DNA from: DAIRUQ01 sp036803245
GTDB lineage: Bacteria; Chloroflexota; Anaerolineae; UBA1429
Assembly: GCA_036803245.1 (NCBI GenBank)
Contig: DAIRUQ010000089.1
Coordinates: forward strand, 1-12,162
Length of the DNA stretch: 12,162 nucleotides
Reading direction: 5' to 3'
This document shows positions 1 to 7,544 of the stretch, piece by piece (positions within the stretch are counted from its first letter, which is position 1; the number at the start of each line of letters is the position of its first letter). The notes under the pieces were generated by a model. That model did not search any database. It saw only the letters and a list, made by a program, of their open reading frames with translations, and was not told the DNA's origin. The translations under genes were made by a program, and so were the position numbers.

Positions 1-73
1 ACCAACCTCCATGCGCGGGAGGTTGCGCCAGAGTCTCCCAGCCTGGCTGGTCACGACTGCGCTCCCCTATGGC

Positions 74-127
74 GAGCGAACTGCGCTTGTCGTGCTAGAG
101 ATCTCCCCGTGTTCGCTCCTCTTTTTT
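74..127 (+). terminator. Terminator-like stem with T-run, end of an upstream gene
   Basis: GAGCGAAC (74-81) and GTTCGCTC (111-118) are perfect 8-bp inverted repeats. They are followed three bases later by a run of six T (122-127), as in an intrinsic terminator read left to right. The loop is long (29 bases) and contains the small palindrome GAGATCTC, so the structure is less compact than usual. It would end a transcript entering from the left of the window. Confidence 0.4.
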
Positions 128-165
128 GCATGAGACGTCACCCTGGTGTTTGCGATGCGTCACGA

Positions 166-195
166 AAGCGGGGGAGCCACAAGGCTCCCCCGCTT
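166..195. repeat. Palindromic hairpin repeat, copy 1
   Basis: This is a perfect 13-bp stem (166-178 with 183-195, core GGGGGAGCC) around the loop ACAA. Bases 170-202 match 1588-1620 at 30 of 33 positions, so it is one copy of a dispersed repeat rather than a chance hairpin. A variant with the same ACAA loop but a different stem sequence lies at 5381-5404. No T-run follows, so a terminator role on the + strand is doubtful. It sits just upstream of the candidate promoter of the GH-like gene. Confidence 0.75.
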
Positions 196-199
196 GGTG

Positions 200-228
200 T
201 TGCCAAGGGCTCACTCTGACGGTACCAT
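200..228 (+). promoter_or_regulatory. Candidate sigma70-type promoter of the GH-like gene
   Basis: TTGCCA (200-205, five of six to TTGACA), a 17-base spacer and TACCAT (223-228, four of six to TATAAT). Transcription would start near 235 and give a leader of roughly 85 bases before the start at 320. Spacing is ideal but the -10 box is weak. Confidence 0.4.
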
Positions 229-319
229 CGGGGCATGCGCGATCTCAGTCGGCCACCCTTGAGGGCTCTGGCGCGGGGTGGGGCGCTGCAGCATCTGAGC
301 GGGGTCCAGAGGGAGTCAC

Positions 320-1558
320 ATGCAGAGCGATCTCTTTGTCATCTCGTATTGGGATGGGCCGACGGCGACGCGCGAGCGGTATGCCGAGGTGGCCGAGGCC
401 GGGTTTACGGTTGCCCAGGTCGATGCGGGAACGCCCGGGGAGACCATGCAAGTGCTGGCATGGTGCGCCGAGTTTGGGCTAAAGGCCATCGTGGCTGATG
501 CGCGGGTCTATGCGGGCATGACAGAGGATCCGGCTTGGGAGGCAGCCGTCGAAACGGTGGTGGCAGCCTATGGAGACCATCCGGCGCTGTGGGGTTATTT
601 CATCAAGGACGAGCCGCATCCACGCGAGTTCGAGGGTCTGGCCCAGATCGTGCGCGCTTTTGGTGAGCGCGATCCTGAGCACGTGGCTTATATCAACCTA
701 TTCCCCAACTGCTGTAGCCCAGACCAACTGGGCACCGTCGACTATCGGGGCCACGTGCGGGCGTACCTCGACACGGTGCGCCCCACGCTGCTCTCCTATG
801 ACAACTATTCGCTGATGGAGACCTATGACCGGCCGGATTACTATACCAACCTCGAGATCATTCGGCAGGAGGCGTTGCGAGCCGGCGTGCCGTTCATGAA
901 TATTGTCCTGGCTACGCCGCACTGGCTGTATCGGGATCCCACGCCCGAGGACATGCGCTGGCAGGTGTACACCACGTTGGCCCATGGCGCCAAGGCGTTG
1001 GCCTACTGGACTTACCAGACGCCCGACTGGGAGAACAGCCGCAATGGGCCCCTCACGATCCACGGGAAGCGGACGGCCAAGTGGTACGTGATCCGCGACC
1101 TGAATCTAGAGCTGCAGGCGTTGGCGCCGCACCTGCTCACGCTGCGCTCTACGGGGGTGTGGTACTGGCCCGACGCTCCCAAGGGCACCGAGGGTGAGAC
1201 GCGCCGCCTGTGCGGCGAGGGTCTGGTGGCCTTGATCGAGGGGGGACAGGATCGAGTGCGCTCGATCGGGGAGCCGCTGCATACCGAGGGCAGTAGGTTT
1301 CTCATCGGCGAGTTCGAGGACCGAGAGGGCCTGCCGTGGGTGATGGTGGTCAACCTCGATCGCGAGCGCCCCAGCTTTGTGCGGATGACGCTGCGTACCG
1401 AGCATCGGACCGTGTCACGCGTAATGCGCAGCACTGGGGAGCTACGGCCCGTGTCGGAGGATCGGGGCGTGGGACCGACGCGCCCATACCGCGATGGGGT
1501 CTACACCTCGTTTTGGTTGGCCCCTGGCGACGGTCGGTTGATGCGCTTTAGCGGGTGA
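320..1558 (+). CDS. Glycoside hydrolase-like TIM-barrel protein
   Basis: The protein has 412 residues, no signal peptide and no membrane segment, so it is probably cytoplasmic. The ATG is preceded by GGGAG four bases upstream. The fold looks like a clan GH-A-type (beta/alpha)8 barrel over about residues 5-270: an early YWDGP strand, the motif GYFIKDEP at 92-99 with Glu98 in the place of the acid/base Glu of GH-A enzymes, and a late barrel strand AKALAYWTYQTP at 224-235. Residues from about 275 look like a C-terminal beta-sandwich (WVMVVNLD at 340-347). Related proteins in environmental bacteria are usually annotated only as hypothetical or GH-like. I could not identify a clear nucleophile Glu late in the barrel, so activity and substrate are unknown. 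It stands alone on the + strand, bracketed by two copies of a palindromic repeat, and converges on the glycyl radical enzyme gene. Confidence 0.75.
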   Translation: MQSDLFVISYWDGPTATRERYAEVAEAGFTVAQVDAGTPGETMQVLAWCAEFGLKAIVADARVYAGMTEDPAWEAAVETVVAAYGDHPALWGYFIKDEPHPREFEGLAQIVRAFGERDPEHVAYINLFPNCCSPDQLGTVDYRGHVRAYLDTVRPTLLSYDNYSLMETYDRPDYYTNLEIIRQEALRAGVPFMNIVLATPHWLYRDPTPEDMRWQVYTTLAHGAKALAYWTYQTPDWENSRNGPLTIHGKRTAKWYVIRDLNLELQALAPHLLTLRSTGVWYWPDAPKGTEGETRRLCGEGLVALIEGGQDRVRSIGEPLHTEGSRFLIGEFEDREGLPWVMVVNLDRERPSFVRMTLRTEHRTVSRVMRSTGELRPVSEDRGVGPTRPYRDGVYTSFWLAPGDGRLMRFSG

Positions 1559-1563
1559 GCGGG

Positions 1564-1612
1564 ATGGCTCGCGCCATGGCAGCGAATGGGGGAGCCACTT
1601 GGCTCCCCCGTT
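1564..1612. terminator. Candidate bidirectional terminator hairpins between convergent genes (repeat copy 2)
   Basis: A small hairpin, ATGGC-TCGC-GCCAT (1564-1577), is followed by a strong one. The strong stem is GGGGGAGCC (1588-1596) with GGCTCCCCC (1601-1609) around loop ACTT, extended by three more pairs including one G-T to 1585/1612. It lies between the stop codons of two convergent genes, which is where a bidirectional terminator is expected. Only a weak TTT follows on the + strand. Bases 1588-1620 repeat 170-202 with three mismatches. Confidence 0.5.
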
Positions 1613-1628
1613 TGGTGTTGGTGGGGTG

Positions 1629-3863
1629 CTAGCCCCGGTGCCGGTGACGCGCTAGGACGTCTAGCTGCACATCGCGGTCGAGGGTAACAAAGCGGGCTGA
1701 GAAGCCGCCCACGCGCACGATCAGGTTGGGGTGGCGCTCGGGGTGGGCGTAGGCGTCCTCCAGATCAGCCACGCTGGTCATGTTACCCTGAAAGATCATG
1801 CCGCCGCGCTGCAGGAACGACGTCAGTAACGCGCGGAGCAAGGGCTCGTCGATCCACTGCGGGTCCATATCCCACATGGTGGTGGCGCCGCCCAACACGC
1901 AGGTGCAATCCAGCGTCAGGCACGAGTTCATGGCCGGGGTGATGCCCGAGGTCATGGCGCGCTTGGCGGGCGTGAGGCCGTGGCCGATGGCTTCGCCCGC
2001 TCGCGAGCCGTCGGGGCGGGCGCCCAGTGCCTTGCTGGCGCCGGGCGTCCACACAAAGTTGAACACCATCGGCTTGAGCCGCCCGCCAAAGCGTGTCCGC
2101 TGGGCCGTGGCCAGGTCGCAAACGCTGGCGAGCACGCGCTGGCAGAGGCCATCGGCCTCCGGAGCCTCGTGGCCATAGGGCGGGATGGCGCGCAGACGAG
2201 CGCGCAGGGCCTCGAACCCGGCAAAGTCCGCCCGGAGGGCAGATAGCAGCTCGGCGGCGGTGACAAACCTCTCGCGGTAGACGGCCACGTCCAGGGCATG
2301 CAGGGCGTCGGCGGCGGTGGTGATGCCCAACGGTGCGAAACCATAGTCGTGGTAGCGGGCGCCGCCGTCTTGCTGCTCGCGCCCGCGGTCCAGGCAGTCA
2401 TCTACAAGGCTGGAGAGGAGGTAGCAGGGGCGCAGCTCGGCATAGGTAGCGCTGGCGATATCGATGGCGCGGACCATCTCGGCGTACTGGCGCGCCAGCT
2501 CGTCCTCAAAGGCGCGGTAGAGGGTGTCGAAACTCTCATAGGCCGCTAGGTCGCGATCCAGCGCCAGTCGACGCTGGCCGCTGACCAGGTCGATGCCGCC
2601 GGTCAGCACCAGCTCCAGGGTCTTGGCGATATTGAGGGTCCCGGCAAAGTTCAGGTCGCAAGCCGCCCCCTGGCTGCTGATCTCCATGCAGCCGCCGGCC
2701 ATGTAGACGGCTGCATCGGCCGCGGGGACGCCGCCCCGACGGAGGGCGGGTAGGACCACGTCGTCATTGTAGACCTGGGCACGGTTGCGGCCATGAAGCA
2801 GGTAGCGGACGGTTAGGTCCAAGAGCTCGTCCGAGCTCTGCGTGGAGAGACGTACGTACACCGAGGGGTGGGTGATATCCATGGCGGCGACGCACTCGAT
2901 GATCAGATGGGTGAGGGTGTTTTCCGCGGGGGCGCTGCCGGGCCCCAGGCCGCCAACTGTGACCGCCTCCACCCATCCATCGGCGTGGGCGATGCGCTCG
3001 TGCAGGCGGATTATCAGCTCTGCCACCAAGTCGCGGGCCTCGTCGAGGCTAATGCGTCCGTCGGCCAGATCGCGTTCCAGGTAGGGCCCCAGGATGGCGT
3101 CCATGCGCCCGGGACCGTTGCCGCCGTAAGGGTTTTCGAACATCACGGCCAGGTGCTGCACGTAAAAGCTCTGTAGCGCCTCGTGGAATGTTCGGGCCGG
3201 GTAGCGCGGCACCCGCTGGCACAGCGCGATGAGGCCCTCCAGCCGGGAGCGCTCCTCGCCCGTGGCGGCTGCTGCAAGCTCGCGGAGTGCCGCAATGTGT
3301 CGGTCGTTCCAACGGAGCACGGTCTGCCACAAGATGATGGCGCCCTGGTACAACGCATGGGCCCTGGCGTCGGGTGCGCTGGTGAGCCGAGCCTCGAGGT
3401 CGGCAAGGTGTCCCGCGATGCCGCGCTCCAGGATGCGATCCCAGCGCCACCCGATGTGCCCGGGGGCTCCGCCCACGCGGAGGTAGGGCTCGATCTGCTC
3501 GGCCTGACGCTGCGCGGTCTGCAGGTGGGGGTCATACGCGCGCCACTGCTCGTCCCAGGGCGTGGGCTGGGGCGGCACGTCCGGCCGGCACACCTGGTAG
3601 GTCATGCCCACCAGGCGTTCATCCTCCAGCAGGTAGACTGGTGCCGCCTCCAGCGCCTGGGCCATGGCGCGGGCATAGCGCTCGGGGAACGGCAGGTCGG
3701 CATAGGGCCCGAAAAAGGCGGCGAGCAGATCATGCTGGCGGGTGGGCTGCGGCGAGCAGTCGCTGCGCTCGCGGCTGGCCTCGCGCCAGCGCCGGATGCG
3801 TGGCGAAAGCGGCGGGAAGGGGGGTCCCGCCGCCGACTGGGTGTCGGTCATCGCCTGGGTCAA
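1629..3863 (-). CDS. Glycyl radical enzyme, pyruvate formate-lyase family
   Basis: About 744 residues, close to the family's usual length. The PFL-type barrel covers most of the protein, with family blocks such as FHEALQSFYVQHLAV (226-240) and GRMDAILGPYLERDL (252-266). Cys392 in GGCMEIS is the thiyl-radical cysteine. A single Cys followed by x-Glu is the pattern of dehydratase/lyase-type GREs rather than true PFL, which has Cys-Cys. The C-terminal loop RVGGFSARF (717-725) carries the glycyl-radical Gly720, and the usual Q...R..H tail follows. The radical would be installed by a radical-SAM activase, but none is encoded in this window. Third gene of the operon, 8 bases after the flavin reductase-like gene. 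The TTG at 3863 is 4 bases after AGGAGG; the in-frame ATG at 3851 would be 16 bases away, so TTG is preferred but not certain. Substrate unknown; oxygen-sensitive chemistry is expected from the family. Confidence 0.9.
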   Translation of the reverse strand: MTQAMTDTQSAAGPPFPPLSPRIRRWREASRERSDCSPQPTRQHDLLAAFFGPYADLPFPERYARAMAQALEAAPVYLLEDERLVGMTYQVCRPDVPPQPTPWDEQWRAYDPHLQTAQRQAEQIEPYLRVGGAPGHIGWRWDRILERGIAGHLADLEARLTSAPDARAHALYQGAIILWQTVLRWNDRHIAALRELAAAATGEERSRLEGLIALCQRVPRYPARTFHEALQSFYVQHLAVMFENPYGGNGPGRMDAILGPYLERDLADGRISLDEARDLVAELIIRLHERIAHADGWVEAVTVGGLGPGSAPAENTLTHLIIECVAAMDITHPSVYVRLSTQSSDELLDLTVRYLLHGRNRAQVYNDDVVLPALRRGGVPAADAAVYMAGGCMEISSQGAACDLNFAGTLNIAKTLELVLTGGIDLVSGQRRLALDRDLAAYESFDTLYRAFEDELARQYAEMVRAIDIASATYAELRPCYLLSSLVDDCLDRGREQQDGGARYHDYGFAPLGITTAADALHALDVAVYRERFVTAAELLSALRADFAGFEALRARLRAIPPYGHEAPEADGLCQRVLASVCDLATAQRTRFGGRLKPMVFNFVWTPGASKALGARPDGSRAGEAIGHGLTPAKRAMTSGITPAMNSCLTLDCTCVLGGATTMWDMDPQWIDEPLLRALLTSFLQRGGMIFQGNMTSVADLEDAYAHPERHPNLIVRVGGFSARFVTLDRDVQLDVLARHRHRG

Positions 3864-3867
3864 CCGG

Positions 3868-3873
3868 CCTCCT
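3868..3873 (-). promoter_or_regulatory. Shine-Dalgarno of the GRE gene overlapping the upstream stop codon
   Basis: AGGAGG on the minus strand shares bases with the TAG stop (3874-3872) of the flavin reductase-like gene. Ribosomes finishing that gene stop on the binding site of the next, which suggests translational coupling. The 4-base distance favours the TTG start at 3863. Confidence 0.65.
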
Positions 3874-4390
3874 AACGCGTCTCCTCGGCCGTCACCCGCA
3901 GGATCTGCCCATAGTAGATGCGGTGATAGTCGGCGCCGCCATAGGCGTTGGCCTCGACCTGGGCGTCCAGGTTGGCGGGGATGACGTCATTGTGGTGGAC
4001 CACCCGGCACTCGTAGGTCTGCAGGGCGCCATCGATGGTGATGGTATCGGCCACCTCGCTGGCGGTGTAGGCCATGTGGTGCTCGGTGAACTTGTCCATG
4101 TCGCGCCCTGAGCGCGAACCGCAAACGGCCACCCAGTCGTACATGGCGCGGGTGGGGACGTTGACGCTAAAGGCCTGGGCATCCTCGATGAGCCCGTAGG
4201 TGTAGCGCGAGGGGCGCACCAGCACAGCAAAGATGGGCAAGCTCCAGATGATGCCCAGGGTGCCCCAGCCGATGGTCATGGCGTTGGCGCGCCCTTGCGA
4301 GTCGCGGGCGGCCAGCAGCAGCCCGGGCCGGTGGAGCAGCTCCAGGGTGCGATTGATCTCGTGGTCGTACGGTACCTCGATGCGGGTCAT
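3872..4390 (-). CDS. Flavin reductase-like FMN-binding split-barrel protein
   Basis: The protein has 172 residues, typical for the flavin reductase-like/flavoredoxin family that binds FMN in a split beta-barrel. Visible family features are NAMTIGWGTLGIIWSLP (36-52), the VRPSRYTY segment (58-65), FSVNVP (74-79), the CGSRSGRDMDKF block (90-101) and the closing strand HRIYYGQIL (156-164). The family includes NAD(P)H:flavin reductases and electron carriers; the sequence does not say which this is. The start has GGAGGAG on the minus strand 7 bases upstream. It overlaps the preceding gene by ATGA and is followed within 8 bases by the GRE gene. A role in electron supply to the pathway, or possibly to GRE activation, is an inference. 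No signal peptide; probably cytoplasmic. Confidence 0.85.
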   Translation of the reverse strand: MTRIEVPYDHEINRTLELLHRPGLLLAARDSQGRANAMTIGWGTLGIIWSLPIFAVLVRPSRYTYGLIEDAQAFSVNVPTRAMYDWVAVCGSRSGRDMDKFTEHHMAYTASEVADTITIDGALQTYECRVVHHNDVIPANLDAQVEANAYGGADYHRIYYGQILRVTAEETR

Positions 4391-5262
4391 GATGGCTCCT
4401 CCTCATGCGACGGGGCGCTGGTGGCCAGGGGATCGATCCTTTCTCGTAGCAAGGCCGATTTGCTGCGGCTGAACTGCAATTCCGTGCCCGTCGGCCCGCG
4501 CCCCGCCAGGATGTTGCGGGCCAGGGCGATATCCTCCTCGGCCTCGTAGGTCGTCATGGTGCCGATGCAGACGGTATCGGTCGGCTTGATGCTGCCATAG
4601 ACAAAGGTGAGGCCGGTGGGCGGCAGGCAACGGCCCGCGGCCAGCGGCTTGATCACAATGATCGGCTTGGGCGTCTCGTTGATGATGCGGCAGATCCAGT
4701 CGGTCTCTACCTGGCAGAGGAACCCGACCGGGTTATAGATCTGGATATAGGTGGCGACGTCATAGCCGGCGGTGTCGCAGACGACGACGGTCTCGGGGCG
4801 GTGGGTGGAGAGGCCGGGGATCATGCCCAGCTCGCGGATGCGCTCGGTGACGCGCTCCAGCCCCAGGATGCGCTTTTGGTTGACGATCATGTTGCCGTCG
4901 GTCCAGTGCTGATGGGGCAGGCAGACGGCGGCGCCCATCTCGGCCGAAAGCTCGATGCCAGGCATGAGCTCGTCCACGTCCTCGCCGCTGGGGGTGCAGA
5001 GCCAGTGCACCGTCACGCCGGTCTCTTCTTTGACGCGGCGGATGGCCTCCTGCATCAGCGGCTCGGGGCCCGAGAGGACGGCGTTGCAGCCGTTGCGGGC
5101 GAACACGTTCATGATGCTGACAATCCGGTCCAGGTTCATGTATTCGCGGATCCAGCGGCTCTTGGCGGCGGAATAGTGCGAGAACCCGCGGAACCAGTTG
5201 GTGCCGATAATCATGCGCGAGATCTCGAGATCCTCGATGCGGGTCATGGGAAAGGTGCCCAT
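4387..5262 (-). CDS. Uncharacterised cysteine-rich TIM-barrel-like protein
   Basis: The protein has 291 residues, is soluble, and has no signal peptide. Alternating strand/helix segments such as NAVLSGPEPLMQEAI (60-74), TVHWLCTPSGED (84-95), AAVCLPHQH (111-119), IYNPVGFLCQ (175-184) and IIVIKPLAAGR (201-211) suggest a TIM barrel. The end, TDTVCIGTMTTYEAEEDIALARNIL (228-252), resembles the C-terminal part of aldo/keto reductases, but I see no clear catalytic tetrad or NADPH site. It has eight cysteines (59, 89, 114, 162, 183, 191, 212, 232) without a CxxxCxxC cluster. The first gene of the GRE operon, it has AAGGAG 7 bases before the ATG and a strong promoter about 40 bases upstream. An internal ATG at 5247 is a weaker alternative. 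Co-transcription with a GRE suggests a step in the same pathway; the function is not known. Confidence 0.7.
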   Translation of the reverse strand: MGTFPMTRIEDLEISRMIIGTNWFRGFSHYSAAKSRWIREYMNLDRIVSIMNVFARNGCNAVLSGPEPLMQEAIRRVKEETGVTVHWLCTPSGEDVDELMPGIELSAEMGAAVCLPHQHWTDGNMIVNQKRILGLERVTERIRELGMIPGLSTHRPETVVVCDTAGYDVATYIQIYNPVGFLCQVETDWICRIINETPKPIIVIKPLAAGRCLPPTGLTFVYGSIKPTDTVCIGTMTTYEAEEDIALARNILAGRGPTGTELQFSRSKSALLRERIDPLATSAPSHEEEPS

Positions 5263-5266
5263 GGGG

Positions 5267-5339
5267 CGTCTCCTTGTGCGGTTGGGTCACAACGGCGCTC
5301 GCTATTGTGGCGGAGACGGCTGGGGGTGTCAAGGAGACG
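5267..5339. repeat. 10-bp inverted repeat pairing the first gene's Shine-Dalgarno with its promoter
   Basis: CGTCTCCTTG (5267-5276) and CAAGGAGACG (5330-5339) are perfect inverted repeats 53 bases apart. The inner arm, read on the minus strand, is the ribosome-binding site of the gene starting at 5262. The outer arm overlaps the -35 box of the promoter. Only transcripts that begin upstream of 5339 could fold the arms together. Confidence 0.5.
5304..5332 (-). promoter_or_regulatory. Sigma70-type promoter of the GRE operon
   Basis: On the minus strand, a perfect TTGACA (5332-5327) is followed after exactly 17 bases by CACAAT (5309-5304, four of six to TATAAT). The start would be near 5297, leaving a leader of about 35 bases with AAGGAG before the ATG at 5262. 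This implies the GRE operon is transcribed independently of the export operon upstream. Confidence 0.65.
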
Positions 5340-5380
5340 GAAGGGGGCGGGGTACGGGCCAACCCCAACCCTCTTGGCTC

Positions 5381-5404
5381 GGGGCGAACCACAAGGTTCG
5401 CCCC
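5381..5404. repeat. Palindromic hairpin repeat, variant copy 3
   Basis: A perfect 10-bp stem, GGGGCGAACC (5381-5390) with GGTTCGCCCC (5395-5404), surrounds the loop ACAA. Its stem differs from copies 1 and 2, yet both arms changed together, so pairing is preserved. It lies between the end of the export operon and the GRE promoter and could act as a terminator or processing signal. No T-run follows on either strand. Confidence 0.7.
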
Positions 5405-5484
5405 TACCGTAAAAGACTTGACGAAAGCCGCCCGCTGCCAGGGGCGATGCTTGTCATCGGCCACTAGCCTGGCCTCGCGCCCGC

Positions 5485-6728
5485 CTACTCGTACCTGAGC
5501 GCCTGGATCGGGTCCAGATTCGAGGCGCGGTTGGCGGGGTAGATGCCAAAGAACAGGCCCACGGCCAGCGAGAACCCCACCGAGAGGGCGACGGCCTCGG
5601 GCGAGACCACCGTGGAAAAGGCATCCAGCGTGTTGACGGCGGCCGCGATGGCGACACCAAAACCGATGCCGATCAGCCCGCCCACGATGGACAGGATCAC
5701 GGCCTCGATCAGAAACTGGTAGAGGATGTCGCGGCGTTTGGCGCCCACGGCCTTGCGGATGCCGATCTCGCGGGTGCGCTCGGTCACCGAGACCAGCATG
5801 ATATTCATGATGCCGATGCCGCCCACCAGCAGCGAGATGCCCGCGATGGCCCCCAAAAAGATGGTCAGGATGTTGGTGATCTGGTTAAAGACGCCCAGGA
5901 TGTCCTCTTGTGAGGTGACCGTGAAATCGTCCTCGTCGAACTGGATGTTGTGCCGCTCGCGTAGGATGTAGGTGATCTCGGAGACGGCGGCGTCGATGCT
6001 GGATTCGTCCACCGCCGAGACGTTGATCAGGTCGACGGTCTCGCCGTACTGCGATGAAAAGCGCCCGCTGTACAGGCGGCGGTAAGCGGTCGAGATGGGC
6101 ACGATGACCTGGTTATCCTGCGAGCCACCAAAGCCCGACTGGCCCCCCTTGGATTCCAGCACGCCGATGACGCGAAAGGGCACACCGTTCAGGCGGACGG
6201 TTTGGTCGAGGGCCAGCGATGGGTCGCCAAAGAGGTTCTCGGCCACCAGGTAGCCCAGCACGGCGACGCGGGCATAGGCGGCGTCCTCCCCCTGGGTAAA
6301 GTAGCCGCCATAGACGGCTGGGAAGCTGCGCACAAACGAAAACTCGGGCGTGGTGCCGACTACCGTGGTGTTCATTGTGGTGCCCGCGTAGAGCGCGGTG
6401 GCGCTGCGCTGGATCATGGGGGCGACGGCGGCCACGCTGGGCGCCAGGGAAGGATCGGCCAGGGCCATGGCATCTTGGTACGTCAGCGGCTGATAGCGGG
6501 TGGTCATGCCCGTGGAGCTGGTCTGATCGAGCTGGCCCGCAAAGACAAAGATCAGGTTGGAGCCGATGGACTGGATCTGATTGGTGATCTCGGCCTGGGC
6601 GCCCTGGCCGACCGACAGCAGGGCGATGACGGCGCCCGTGCCGATAATGATGCCCAACATCGTCAGGGCCGAGCGCATCTTGTTGGCCGCTAGGCTGCGC
6701 AGGGCCATGCGGATGCTTTCGAGGACGC

Positions 6729-6732
<4 letters not shown>
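5485..6732 (-). CDS. ABC transporter permease, MacB/FtsX type
   Basis: The protein has 415 residues. The N-terminal block RMALRSLAANKMRSALTMLG (8-27) leads into the first membrane helix (about 22-42). A large extracytoplasmic MacB_PCD-like domain follows (about 45-280). Three further helices (about 285-315, 340-368, 382-400) enclose the FtsX-type cytoplasmic segment VTERTREIGIRKAVGAKRRDI (316-336). The C-terminus LDPIQALRYE is the typical end of this family. It would form the membrane part of a tripartite or monoderm-type exporter with the ATPase and adaptor encoded just upstream. Unlike E. coli MacB, the ATPase is a separate protein. It overlaps the ATPase gene by ATGA, and GGGAG lies 9 bases before the start. 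The substrate could be a drug, peptide or lipid-like compound; the sequence does not tell. Confidence 0.93.

Positions 6733-7540
<808 letters not shown>

Positions 7541-7544
<4 letters not shown>

Larger units (their letters stand above)
1..319. other. Non-coding upstream region
   Basis: I see no credible gene in these bases. The open frames starting at 126 and 235 run into the GH-like gene in other frames and resemble no protein family. The stretch holds an 8-bp stem at 3-10/18-25, a 13-base palindrome CCAGCCTGGCTGG at 38-50, a terminator-like structure at 74-127, a 13-bp hairpin at 166-195 and a candidate promoter at 200-228. It most likely covers the end of an upstream transcript and the leader of the gene starting at 320. 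No known riboswitch was recognised. Confidence 0.6.

Noticed and set aside
38..50. Palindrome CCAGCCTGGCTGG as an operator
   Set aside because: It is 13 bases long and GC-rich, with no promoter nearby and no second copy found in the window.
229..319. Riboswitch or T-box in the leader of the GH-like gene
   Set aside because: No conserved riboswitch core, T-box motif or antiterminator pair could be recognised in the leader.
126..482. Possible small gene of 118 codons before the GH-like gene
   Set aside because: It crosses the hairpin repeat at 166-195, overlaps the GH-like gene in another frame and has no ribosome-binding site.
3183..3875. Long + strand open frame of 230 codons
   Set aside because: It lies antisense to the GRE gene, whose motifs are unmistakable. 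Its translation has no recognisable domain and reflects GC-rich codon structure.
4801..5412. + strand open frame of 203 codons
   Set aside because: It is antisense to the TIM-barrel gene and crosses its promoter region; no family resemblance and no convincing start.
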